The translations under genes and the position numbers were made by a program. From NCBI RefSeq assembly GCF_009687845.1, contig NZ_BLAD01000038.1, positions 1 to 64,000 on the forward strand: DNA of 64,000 bases. Direction: 5' to 3'. The stretch comes from Acrocarpospora corrugata (lineage in GTDB: Bacteria; Actinomycetota; Actinomycetes; Streptosporangiales; Streptosporangiaceae). Numbering within the stretch: the stretch's first letter is position 1; the number at the start of each line of letters is the position of its first letter. This document shows, in pieces, positions 53,015-60,794 of the stretch. The notes beneath the pieces are model-generated. The model was not told the DNA's origin and made no database searches. It saw only the letters and a program-made list of their open reading frames with translations.

Positions 53015-53607
53015 GCCGCCGCCTTGACCACCTCGGTCGGCCGCTCCCGCATCTCCGCGAAGCCAGGATCGGCCCGGGGATGCTCCAGCGCCGGCAGTTT
53101 GGACCGCTCGTCCAGCACGATCACCCCCGGTGATCCGCTCAGCGCGACCACCCGCGTGCCCAAGTAGACCGCTTCGTCCACGCTGTGCGTCACGAACAGC
53201 ACGGTCGTCCCGGTTCGCTGCCACAGCGCCCTGACCTCGTCCTGCATGCGCTCCCGGGTGAAGGCCACCCGCTCCCGGCGCGTGGCCTTCGGCAGCGAGC
53301 GCAGCACGAAAGCCACGTTGGCCGCCACCGACAGCCACGGGAACAGCCTTGGCTGCTGGAAGACCACCCCACGGGACGGATCCGGCCCCGCCACCGGCTC
53401 GCCGAAGGCGCGTACCGACCCCTCGTCCGGGCCGGCGAACCCGGCGACCAGCCCGAGCAGCGTGCTCTTCCCGCACCCGGACGGCCCGACGAGCGTGACG
53501 AACTCGCCGGACTCGACCACCAGATCCACCGGACCCAGCGCCGGCCGCCCCCGGAACGACTTCGTCACCCCCAGGACCTCGAAGGCCTCAGCTCCCGGCG
53601 AAGGCAT
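52984..53607 (-). pseudogene. sulfonate/nitrate-type ABC ATPase with internal deletion
   Basis: A 207-residue open frame resembling SsuB/TauB. Walker A GPSGCGKST (41-49), Q-loop VVFQQPRLFPWLSVAANVAF and the H-loop TTVLFVTHSVDEAVYLG (about 134-150) are intact. RSLPKATRRERVA passes directly into FTRERMQDEV at about residues 114-117 (genomic about 53260). In the family about 50-55 residues lie between these, holding the LSGGQ signature and Walker B aspartate. Without them ATP hydrolysis is not expected. The frame is preserved, so a shortened protein may still be made, but I regard it as inactivated. It overlaps the binding-protein remnant by 20 bp. Confidence 0.85.
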
Positions 53608-54058
53608 CCGCGAGTTCCCTGGTGGCCAGGCCCTGCTGGAACACGCCCAACTCCGGCACCGTGTCCACCTTCTGCTGAGATTTCAGGAACTCGGCCGCGC
53701 TGTGGAGGTTCTCGGCCAGTTTGCCGGGAGCCTCCGGAGTGCCCAGATACTCCGGCGACCGCTGCTCGGCCGCGTCCAGCAGCACCAGCTGGCCGAGCTG
53801 CCTGGCGGCCTCCGCCGGAGCCAGGTTGAGCTGCCGCCCGATCGCCGCCGCGGCGGCCACGTCGTCGGTCCTGGCCAGCTTGACCGCCCGGTCCTGCTGC
53901 CGCAGCCACACCTTCAGCGCCTCCGGATACTGCTTCGCGAACTCGGTCCTGACCACCGCCAGGTCGGCGGTGAGCTTGCCCCGCCCGGCCAGGTCCTAGC
54001 TGGTGACCAGCACCGCGCCGTCCTTCTCCAGCTCGGTCGGAATCGGCGTCCACTCAGT
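53588..54058 (-). pseudogene. remnant of aliphatic-sulfonate/taurine ABC substrate-binding protein with in-frame stop
   Basis: Only the C-terminal half remains. TEWTPIPTELEKDGAVLVTS is followed by a TAG at 53996-53998, then in the same frame DLAGRGKLTADLAVVRTEFA, QYPEALKVWLRQQDRAVKLA and LGTPEAPGKLAENLHSAAEF. This is the typical SsuA/TauA-like C-terminal domain. The N-terminal domain and signal peptide are missing; sequence upstream belongs to the MarR-GNAT gene, whose stop is only about 10 bp away. No permease gene is present. A shorter 122-residue frame (start 53956) could be mistaken for an intact gene. Confidence 0.87.
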
Positions 54059-54068
54059 AAAGAGGGAA

Positions 54069-54968
54069 CTACAGCGGGCGCTCCCAGAACTGTTCGGTGA
54101 AGGCTTCCGCGGGCTCTTCGGAGACCAGGGTGAAGCCGGCGGATGCGTAGATTTTTCCGGCGGTGGTGAGGACGTCGCGGGTCCAGAGCATGATGTCGCG
54201 GTAGCCGGCGGCGCGGGCGAAGCGCAGGCATTCCTGGACCAGGCGGGAGCCGATGCCGAGGCCGCGGGCGGTGGGTTCGACCAGGAGCAGGCGGAGCTGG
54301 GCGGTGGTGGCGTCTTTGCGTACGCAGAAGACGCAGCCCGCGGGGGCGCCGTCGACTTCGGCGATCCAGCCGGACTGGCCGGGGTCGGACTGGTTGTCCA
54401 GGAAGTCGGCGCAGATGCGGGCGACCAGAGCCTCGAAGTCGGGGCCCCAGCCGTACTCGCGGGCGTAGAGGGCGCCGTGGCGGCCGACGACCCAGCCGAG
54501 ATCGCCGGGGCGCGGGGGCCTGATGACGTAGGGGGCTCGATCGGGTTTCTCGCCGAGGATCGTGCGGATGGTGGCCATGCTGGCGACCAGGCGGGCCCGG
54601 TCCTCCTCGGTGAGGGCGTCGAGCAGGGCGCCGACTTCGGCGTCGGAGGATTCGTCCAGGCGGGCATAGGTGTCGCGGCCGTGGGCGGTGAGGGCGACGA
54701 CCTGGCGGCGGGCGTCGGCGGCCGAGCGTTCGCGCTCGATCAGGCCGTCGCCTTCCAGGCGGGCCAGGACGCGGCTGAGGTAGCCGCCGTCCAGGGAGAG
54801 CAGGCGTTTGATCTCGCCCACTTCGACGTCCCCGGCGGCGCGGCCGAGCTCGAAGAGCACCCGCGCCTCGGTGAGCGAATACGGCGAGTCGTGCATCCCC
54901 GCGCGGAGCATCCCGATCACCGCCGTGTAGAAGCGGTTGAAGGCCCGGACCTCGGCGATCATATCCAT
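54069..54968 (-). CDS. MarR-type regulator fused to GNAT acetyltransferase
   Basis: A 299-residue fusion. Residues 1-140 are a MarR winged helix: AEVRAFNRFYTAVIGMLRAG, YSLTEARVLFELGRAAGDVE, IKRLLSLDGGYLSRVLARLE and GLIERERSAADARRQVVALT. Residues 150-299 are a GNAT domain: LVARICADFLDNQSDPGQSG, LRLLLVEPTARGLGIGSRLV (acetyl-CoA loop R-G-L-G-I-G) and YRDIMLWTRDVLTTAGKIYA. ATG 54968 follows GAGGAG; a TTG further upstream is less likely. Fusions of this kind are widespread in actinobacteria; the substrate is unknown. Palindromes at 54978-55003 suggest autoregulation. Confidence 0.92.
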   Translation of the reverse strand: MDMIAEVRAFNRFYTAVIGMLRAGMHDSPYSLTEARVLFELGRAAGDVEVGEIKRLLSLDGGYLSRVLARLEGDGLIERERSAADARRQVVALTAHGRDTYARLDESSDAEVGALLDALTEEDRARLVASMATIRTILGEKPDRAPYVIRPPRPGDLGWVVGRHGALYAREYGWGPDFEALVARICADFLDNQSDPGQSGWIAEVDGAPAGCVFCVRKDATTAQLRLLLVEPTARGLGIGSRLVQECLRFARAAGYRDIMLWTRDVLTTAGKIYASAGFTLVSEEPAEAFTEQFWERPL

Positions 54969-54977
54969 TGCTCTCCT

Positions 54978-55003
54978 CAACGAATCCGTTGCCTGAAGCA
55001 ACG
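54978..55003. promoter_or_regulatory. overlapping palindromes upstream of MarR-GNAT gene
   Basis: CGTTGC-CTGAA-GCAACG (54987-55003) is a perfect 6-bp inverted repeat, and CAACG-AATC-CGTTG (54978-54991) overlaps it. The TTGC...GCAA spacing suits a MarR dimer. The site is 10 bp from the start codon, so it is likely the autoregulatory operator; the lactonase gene at 55066 could share it. Confidence 0.65.
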
Positions 55004-55065
55004 ATAGCCTGGATTGCCCCGGTGGGCTAATGTGCGGCCCTGTCGGCCTAAATGAGGAGTTCAGC

Positions 55066-55998
55066 GTGGGTGTGTACGTCGGTGGCTATGAGCCGAAGGT
55101 CTCCGTGGTGGACGGCACTCTGACCGTCGTGGGAGAGCTCCCGGTGACCGCACCATCGTTCCTGGCAGCGCATCCGAAACTTTCAATCCTGTACGTCGTC
55201 AGCGAGGTCGAAAACGGCCAGATCTCGATATTTCAGGACGCCGAGAAGGTCGACGCGCGCTCCAGCGGAGGCGCCTCCCCCTGCCATGCCGCCGTGAACC
55301 CCGCCGGCACCTGGCTCGCCGTCACCAACTACATGGACGGCGTCCTCAGCCTGCACCGCCTCGACGCCGACGGCCGCTTCGACGGCCCCGCCCTGGAGTT
55401 CCCGCACCAGGGCTCCGGCCCGGACCGGGACCGGCAGCTCGGCCCGCACGCCCACCAGGCCGTCTTCGACGCCGACGACATCCTGCACGTCAGCGACCTC
55501 GGCACCGACGAGATCCGCCGCTACCGGCTGGACGACGAGGTCGAGGTCCTTCCCCCGATCAAGCTCACCCCGGGCTCAGGCCCCCGGCACATGGACTGCC
55601 GGGACGACCGCTGGTACCTGGTGGGCGAGCTCGACGGCCAGGTCAGGGCGTACGACACGGACTGGAACGAACTGGCCAGCACCCCCGCGACCCGCTCCGC
55701 GGCCGGGAACCACCCCTCCCACCTCCAGCTGCACGGCGGCCGCCTGTACGTCGGCAACCGCGGTCCGGACACCATCTCCGTCTTCGACCCGGACACCCTC
55801 GACCTGATCGCCGAAGTCCCGAGCGGAGGCAGCTGGCCCAGGCACTTCGCCTTCGCCGACGGCAAGGTCTACGTCGCCAACCAGCACTCCGGCCAGGTCA
55901 CAGAGTTCCGCCTCGACGGCGGCGTGCCGGAACCGACCGGCGCGGTGCTCGCGGTGGAGTCGCCGAGCTGCGTGGTGGACTCAGGCCCAGGCGCGTGA
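55066..55998 (+). CDS. lactonase-family seven-bladed beta-propeller protein
   Basis: A 310-residue cytosolic propeller of the YbhE/6-phosphogluconolactonase (Lactonase) family: SVVDGTLTVVGELPVTAPSF, SGGASPCHAAVNPAGTWLAV, NYMDGVLSLHRLD, LGPHAHQAVFDADDILHVSD, SGPRHMDCRDDRWYLVGELD and NHPSHLQLHGGRLYVGNRGP. The recurring H-x-x-x and GNRG motifs are diagnostic. The substrate may be 6-phosphogluconolactone or another lactone. GTG 55066 follows GAGGAG with 6-nt spacing. Its 3' end overlaps the convergent kinase gene by 18 bp. Confidence 0.88.
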   Translation: MGVYVGGYEPKVSVVDGTLTVVGELPVTAPSFLAAHPKLSILYVVSEVENGQISIFQDAEKVDARSSGGASPCHAAVNPAGTWLAVTNYMDGVLSLHRLDADGRFDGPALEFPHQGSGPDRDRQLGPHAHQAVFDADDILHVSDLGTDEIRRYRLDDEVEVLPPIKLTPGSGPRHMDCRDDRWYLVGELDGQVRAYDTDWNELASTPATRSAAGNHPSHLQLHGGRLYVGNRGPDTISVFDPDTLDLIAEVPSGGSWPRHFAFADGKVYVANQHSGQVTEFRLDGGVPEPTGAVLAVESPSCVVDSGPGA

Positions 55999-57414
55999 GC
56001 GTTCGACGGCACGCTGCCAGCGGGCGTAAGCCGTGCCGTCCTCGCCGGCCGGTTCGAAGCGCCGGTCCAGCCGCCAGGTCTTCCTGAGCTCCTCCGGCGA
56101 GGACCAGACGCCGGTCCCGAGCCCGGCCAGGAAGGCCGCGCCGAGCGCCGTCGTCTCCTGGACCACCGGGCGCTCCACCGGGATGCCCAGCTGGTCGGCC
56201 TGCAACTGGAGTAGCAGGTCGTTGGCGCTGCCGCCGCCGTCGGCCTTCAGCACGGTGACGTCCATGGTCTCGACGATGTCGCGCACCTCGAACGCGATCG
56301 CCTCCAGGGTGGCGCGGACCAGGTGCGCCCGCGTCGTCCCCCGGGTCAGGCCGAGGATGGTGCCGCGCGCCTCCGGGTCCCAGTGCGGCGCGCCGAGGCC
56401 GGTCAGCGCGGGCACGAACACCACGCCGCCGGAGTCGGGCACCGACCTGGCCACCGCCTCGGACTCGGCGGCCGTGTCCAGGATGCCGAGCCCGTCCCTG
56501 AGCCACTGCACGGCCGCGCCGGTCACGAAGATCGCGCCCTCCAGCGCGTACGTCCGGTGGCCCGCCGGATCCTGCCAGGCCACCGTGGTGAGCAGTCCCG
56601 CGTCGGAGCGGACCGGCTGGTCGCCGGTGTTGACCAGGATGAAGGACCCGGTGCCGTAGGTGCACTTCACGTCGCCGGGGGTGAAGCAGGTCTGCCCGAA
56701 CAGCGCCGCCTGCTGGTCCCCGGCCAGCCCGCTGATCGGCAGGTCCAGCCCGAGGAACGCGCCGGGGTCGGTCCGCCCGACCTCCCCCCAGTTGGGCACC
56801 AGCTCCGGCAGGGCGTGCATCGGCACGCCGAACAGCTCGCACAGCTCTTCCGACCAGGCGCCGGCGACGATGTCGTACAGGAGCGTCCTGGACGCGTTGG
56901 ACGGATCGGTCACATGCCGCGCGCCTGCCGTGAGCCGGGCGATCAAGTACGAATCCACCGTTCCGATGGCCGGATCGCCGTCCACCGGATCGTTCTCCGC
57001 GAGCCAGGTCAGCTTCGTCGCGGTGAAGTACGGATCAAGCCGCAGCCCCGTGAGTTCCGTCACACGGGGCTCGTGCCCAGCCTCCCGCAGTCGCGCGCAG
57101 ATCGCCGAAGATCGCCGGTCCTGCCACACGATCGCGCGCCTCGGCGCGGCCAGTGAACGCCGGTCCCAGAGCACCGCGGTCTCCCGCTGGTTGGTCAGAC
57201 CGACGCACCGGGGCGCGGTGCTTGCCTGGTCAAGCGCGGTGCGGCAGGCTGCGAGCGTCGCCTGCCAGATCTCCTCTGGGGCGTGTTCCACCCAGCCGGG
57301 CTCCGGGAAATGCTGGGCGAACTCCGCGTACCCGCGGGCCTCGATTCGCCCGTCCTCGGTCACTATGAGAGCGGTGACCCCGGTCGTACCCGCGTCTATC
57401 GCCAAAACACCCAC
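55981..57414 (-). CDS. glpK: FGGY kinase, probable glycerol kinase
   Basis: A 477-residue sugar kinase. LAIDAGTTGVTALIVTEDGR (phosphate 1), VGLTNQRETAVLWDRRS (the GlpK-type N-Q-R-E-T motif), GTVDSYLIARLTAG, SGLAGDQQAALFGQTCFTPG, KCTYGTGSFILVNTG and VLKADGGGSANDLLLQLQAD. It phosphorylates glycerol to sn-glycerol 3-phosphate. No glpF or glpD is adjacent. A DasR-type palindrome lies 14 bp upstream of the GTG start, suggesting control by a GntR/DasR-like repressor. Confidence 0.9.
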   Translation of the reverse strand: MGVLAIDAGTTGVTALIVTEDGRIEARGYAEFAQHFPEPGWVEHAPEEIWQATLAACRTALDQASTAPRCVGLTNQRETAVLWDRRSLAAPRRAIVWQDRRSSAICARLREAGHEPRVTELTGLRLDPYFTATKLTWLAENDPVDGDPAIGTVDSYLIARLTAGARHVTDPSNASRTLLYDIVAGAWSEELCELFGVPMHALPELVPNWGEVGRTDPGAFLGLDLPISGLAGDQQAALFGQTCFTPGDVKCTYGTGSFILVNTGDQPVRSDAGLLTTVAWQDPAGHRTYALEGAIFVTGAAVQWLRDGLGILDTAAESEAVARSVPDSGGVVFVPALTGLGAPHWDPEARGTILGLTRGTTRAHLVRATLEAIAFEVRDIVETMDVTVLKADGGGSANDLLLQLQADQLGIPVERPVVQETTALGAAFLAGLGTGVWSSPEELRKTWRLDRRFEPAGEDGTAYARWQRAVERSRAWA

Positions 57415-57427
57415 GGAGCCTCACTTT

Positions 57428-57441
57428 ATGGTCTAGACCAT
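57428..57441. promoter_or_regulatory. DasR-type (dre) operator
   Basis: ATGGTCTAGACCAT is a perfect 14-bp palindrome with the core TGGTCTAGACCA of DasR/GntR-HutC responsive elements in actinomycetes. It lies 14 bp upstream of glpK and 81 bp upstream of pfkA, so one or both may respond to an amino-sugar-sensing regulator. Confidence 0.75.
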
Positions 57442-57521
57442 TGTTGTCAGCAGGAGGCAGAATGCCTCCCGTCAGCGTCCCGACTCAGTCTGGCCGCGTA
57501 ATCCCATATGGAGGAACCGAC

Positions 57522-58547
57522 ATGCGTATTGGAGTGCTCACCGGTGGTGGGGACTGTCCCGGCCTGAACGCGGTGATCCGCGCGGTGGTCCGGAAGGGCG
57601 CCGGCGTCTACGGTCACGAGTTCGTCGGATTCCGGGACGGCTGGAGAGGTCCCCTGGAAGGCGAGACGATGCCGCTGGACGTCCAGGCGGTGCGCGGCAT
57701 CCTGCCGCGTGGCGGCACCATCCTGGGTTCGTCCCGGACCAACCCGATCAAGATCGAGGGTGGCGTCGAGCGGATCAAGGAAAACCTTGAGACCCACGGA
57801 GTGGACGCGCTGATCGCCATCGGCGGTGAGGACACGCTGGGCGTGGCCAAGCAGCTCTACGACCGGGGCGTGAAGGTCGTCGGCGTGCCGAAGACGATCG
57901 ACAACGACCTGAACGCGACCGACTACACCTTCGGTTTCGACACGGCCGTCAATATCGCGATGGAGGCCATCGACCGCCTGCACACCACCGCCGAGTCCCA
58001 CCACCGCGCGCTCATCTGCGAGGTCATGGGCCGGCACGCGGGCTGGATCGCGCTGCACGCCGGCATGGCCGCCGGCGCGAACGTGATCCTCATCCCGGAG
58101 AAGCCGTTCGACATCGACAAGGTCTGCGAGTACGTCGAGTCCCGCTTCAAGACCCGCTACTCCCCGATCATCGTGGTGGCCGAGGGCGCGCACCCGATCG
58201 AGGGCCAGATGGAGGTCCAGACCGGCGATCTGGACGCGTTCGGGCACGTCCGCCTCGGCGGCGTCGGCGAGCGCCTGGCCCACGAGATCGAGCGCCGCAC
58301 CGGCAAGGAGGCCCGCACCACCGTGCTCGGCCACATCCAGCGCGGCGGCACCCCGACCGCGTACGACCGGGTGCTGGCCACCCGCTTCGGCCTGGCCGCG
58401 ATCACCGCCGTGCACGACGGCGACTACGGCAAGATGGTCGGCCTGCAGGGCACCGAGATCGTCCGGGTCGGGCTGGACGCCGCGACCGCCGAGCTCAAGA
58501 CGGTTCCGGTGCACCGCTACGAGGAGGCCGAGGTCTTCTTCGGCTAG
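57522..58547 (+). CDS. pfkA: 6-phosphofructokinase with PPi-type active-site residues
   Basis: A 341-residue PFK that phosphorylates fructose 6-phosphate at C1. MRIGVLTGGGDCPGLNAVIR; IAIGGEDTLGVAKQLYD; VVGVPKTIDNDLNATDYTFG; ALICEVMGRHAGWIALHAGM; TTVLGHIQRGGTPTAYDRVL. Positions 104 and 124 are Asp and Lys, the pair found in PPi-dependent enzymes (E. coli ATP-PFK has Gly at both). The actinobacterial PPi-PFK of Amycolatopsis shows this pattern, so PPi dependence is likely. ATG 57522 follows GGAGG with 7-nt spacing. Confidence 0.92.
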   Translation: MRIGVLTGGGDCPGLNAVIRAVVRKGAGVYGHEFVGFRDGWRGPLEGETMPLDVQAVRGILPRGGTILGSSRTNPIKIEGGVERIKENLETHGVDALIAIGGEDTLGVAKQLYDRGVKVVGVPKTIDNDLNATDYTFGFDTAVNIAMEAIDRLHTTAESHHRALICEVMGRHAGWIALHAGMAAGANVILIPEKPFDIDKVCEYVESRFKTRYSPIIVVAEGAHPIEGQMEVQTGDLDAFGHVRLGGVGERLAHEIERRTGKEARTTVLGHIQRGGTPTAYDRVLATRFGLAAITAVHDGDYGKMVGLQGTEIVRVGLDAATAELKTVPVHRYEEAEVFFG

Positions 58548-58559
58548 ATCGACACCCAT

Positions 58560-58592
58560 GGCCTGCGCCCGAAGCCGGGCGCGGGCCTTTCT
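58560..58592 (+). terminator. terminator hairpin after pfkA
   Basis: A 12-bp stem with one G-T pair (GGCCTGCGCCCG / CGGGCGCGGGCC), a 4-nt loop and a short T-rich tail lies 13 bp after the pfkA stop, at the 3' side of the convergent MHYT gene. Confidence 0.85.
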
Positions 58593-59445
58593 ATTGGTTG
58601 CGCGGGGTGAACAGGGAGCCGCTCTGCCTGGCCTCCGGCTCCGCGCCGGGCGGCGGCGGCGGCAGGGTCACGTTCTTGCGGCGGTCCTCCAGCTTGGCCA
58701 GGATGGCCGCGTCCTCGCGCAGTTCGGCGGCGGACGGGGACAGCAGCACCGCCAGCAGCAGGCCCACGGTCAGCAGGCTGATGCCGACCAGCAGCGGCAT
58801 CAGGAAGTCGATCGCCTCCGCGCCGCCCGGGACGAGGCCGTCCTGGAGCTTCACGCTCATCGCGTACATGCCGGTGAAGTGCATGCCGCACACGGCGACG
58901 CCCATCATCAGGGCCGCGCCGGCGGTGGCCAGCGCGCCGTCGACGCGCACCGTGAACCAGAGCGCGACGGTGGCGGCCACGATGGCGATCAGCACCGAGA
59001 GCAGCACCACCAGGGGGTCGTAGTTCACCTGGCCGGACATGTTCATCGCGAACATCCCCATGTAGTGCATGCCGACCACGCCGATGCCGGTGATCAGGCC
59101 GCCCACCAGCAGCGGGGCCGCCCGGCCGCCGCCGCGCGACACCACCACCAGGCCGACGCCGACGACCACCACGGAGACCAGGAAGGACGCGGCGGTGAGC
59201 GGCACGTCGAACCGGATCACGGTGCCGGTCACGTCGAAGCCCATCATCGCGATGAAGTGCATGACCCAGATGCCGGTGCCGCCGATCGAGAGCGCGCCGC
59301 CGACCAGCCACCGCACCCGCGCCGGGCCCTCCGCCGACCTGGCCCGCGCCGTGAGAAGCAGCCCCAGGAACGATCCAACGACGGACATGAGGTACGCGAG
59401 CACGGGCGTCACCCAACCATAAGCAAAGTGGTTGATATGGGACAT
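58591..59445 (-). CDS. MHYT-domain integral membrane sensor
   Basis: A 284-residue protein with seven membrane helices and three MHYT-type repeats: GIWVMHFIAMMGFDVTG (near 58-74), VGMHYMGMFAMNMSG (near 123-137) and CGMHFTGMYAMSVK (near 182-195). The Met/His/Tyr residues are proposed to bind copper and sense O2, CO or NO. Usual MHYT proteins carry a GGDEF/EAL output; this one ends in a short cytoplasmic tail with poly-Pro and no output domain, as often in actinomycetes. AAGGAG precedes the ATG. Confidence 0.92.
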   Translation of the reverse strand: MSHINHFAYGWVTPVLAYLMSVVGSFLGLLLTARARSAEGPARVRWLVGGALSIGGTGIWVMHFIAMMGFDVTGTVIRFDVPLTAASFLVSVVVVGVGLVVVSRGGGRAAPLLVGGLITGIGVVGMHYMGMFAMNMSGQVNYDPLVVLLSVLIAIVAATVALWFTVRVDGALATAGAALMMGVAVCGMHFTGMYAMSVKLQDGLVPGGAEAIDFLMPLLVGISLLTVGLLLAVLLSPSAAELREDAAILAKLEDRRKNVTLPPPPPGAEPEARQSGSLFTPRNQ

Positions 59446-59622
59446 GCGTGCTCCTTTTCATTGCGGAATTCGGATTATGTCAGCCAAAACTGAGGCATAT
59501 GGCCGTGATTGATTACGTTTTGTCATACTTCTGGGCTACACGGGATGTCAGAGGCTTTATGTGATCATTGTCGACTTGTCGGGATTGGTTGTCGGAGTCG
59601 TACATTTGGAACGGAGGTGGCG

Positions 59623-60789
59623 ATGGGGATCGAAGGGCCGTTCTGGCGGGCCATCGCGGTCTTCCGGATCGCGTCGCTGGGATACGCGGCCGTGCTGCTG
59701 CTCCAGGCCGGGGGATACGCCCACCCGGTGATCGGGTGGGCCGTCATCGGGGTGATGGCGGCCTGGACCGCCGCGTCGACCTACGCGTACTCGATCGTGG
59801 CGTGGCGCGGCTGGTGGCTGCTCACCATGGACCTGCTGGTCAGCGCCGGGTGCCTGCTGGCCACGCCGTTCGTGCAGGGGCCCACGGCCACCATCGGGAC
59901 CATGCCGATCACCGCGACCTGGGTGGCCGCCCCCGTCCTGGCCTGGGGCGTGTACGGCGGGCGGCGCACCGGCGCGGTCGCGGCGGCGCTGATGTCGGTG
60001 GCCGACCTGTGGCTGCGCGGTGTGCGCGGCGTCGACCTGTCCGCCGTGCCGGTCAACGGCGCGGTGCTGATGTTCCTGGCCGGGATCGTGATCGGGCACG
60101 TGGCCCGGCTGGCCAAGCAGGCCGAGGAGCGCATGCAGCGGGCCATCGAGATCGAGGCCGCCGGGCGGGAGCGGGAACGGCTGGCCCGCGACATCCACGA
60201 CTCGGTGCTCCAGGTGCTCGCGCTGGTGCAGCGGCGCGGCGCGGAGATCGGCGGCGAGGCGGCCGAGCTGGGCCGGCTGGCCGGCGAGCAGGAGGCGGTC
60301 CTGCGCGAACTGGTCCGCTCGGCCCCCCGCCCCGACCGCGCCACCGGCCCGCGCCGCCGCCTCATCCCGTCCCGCCGCCCCCCGGCCGCCGCCGTCCCGT
60401 GGACCGACCTGTCCGCGGCCCTGCGCCGGTACGGCTCCGCCCAGGTCACCGTGGCCGCCCCCGCCGACCCCGTGCAGCTGGCCCCGCGCACCGTGGACGA
60501 ACTGACCGCCGCCGTCGGGAACGCGCTCGACAACGTGCGCAGGCACTGCGGCGCGGCGGCCAGGGCCTGGATCCTGGTGGAGAACGAGACCGACCGGGTG
60601 GTGGTGACCGTACGGGACGACGGCCCCGGCATCCCCGCCGGGCGGCTGGAGGCGGCGGCGGCCGACGGCCGGCTGGGCGTCTCGCAGTCGATCCGGGGCC
60701 GGGTGGCGGACCTCGGCGGCGGCGTCACGATCCTGTCCTCCGCGGAGGGGACCGAGATCGAGATGTGGGTGCCGGCGGGGCTATCGTGA
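59623..60789 (+). CDS. macS: MacS-like sensor histidine kinase
   Basis: A 388-residue kinase. Residues 1-165 have about five membrane helices (the DUF5931/MacS sensor). The DHp helix ERERLARDIHDSVLQVLALV contains the phospho-His. The HATPase_c domain has TVDELTAAVGNALDNVRRHC (N box), VVVTVRDDGPGIPAGRLEAA (G1) and a terminal GGGVTILSSAEGTEIEMWVP. ATG 59623 follows GGAGG. The cognate regulator follows by 5 bp, and the pfkA neighbourhood matches the Streptomyces macRS locus, linked to actinomycete development. Confidence 0.9.
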   Translation: MGIEGPFWRAIAVFRIASLGYAAVLLLQAGGYAHPVIGWAVIGVMAAWTAASTYAYSIVAWRGWWLLTMDLLVSAGCLLATPFVQGPTATIGTMPITATWVAAPVLAWGVYGGRRTGAVAAALMSVADLWLRGVRGVDLSAVPVNGAVLMFLAGIVIGHVARLAKQAEERMQRAIEIEAAGRERERLARDIHDSVLQVLALVQRRGAEIGGEAAELGRLAGEQEAVLRELVRSAPRPDRATGPRRRLIPSRRPPAAAVPWTDLSAALRRYGSAQVTVAAPADPVQLAPRTVDELTAAVGNALDNVRRHCGAAARAWILVENETDRVVVTVRDDGPGIPAGRLEAAAADGRLGVSQSIRGRVADLGGGVTILSSAEGTEIEMWVPAGLS

Positions 60790-60794
60790 CGGGC

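Noticed and set aside
53588-53956. Intact small gene for a substrate-binding protein
   Set aside because: The same frame continues upstream through a TAG into homologous sequence, so this is the 3' fragment of a disrupted gene, not a complete one.
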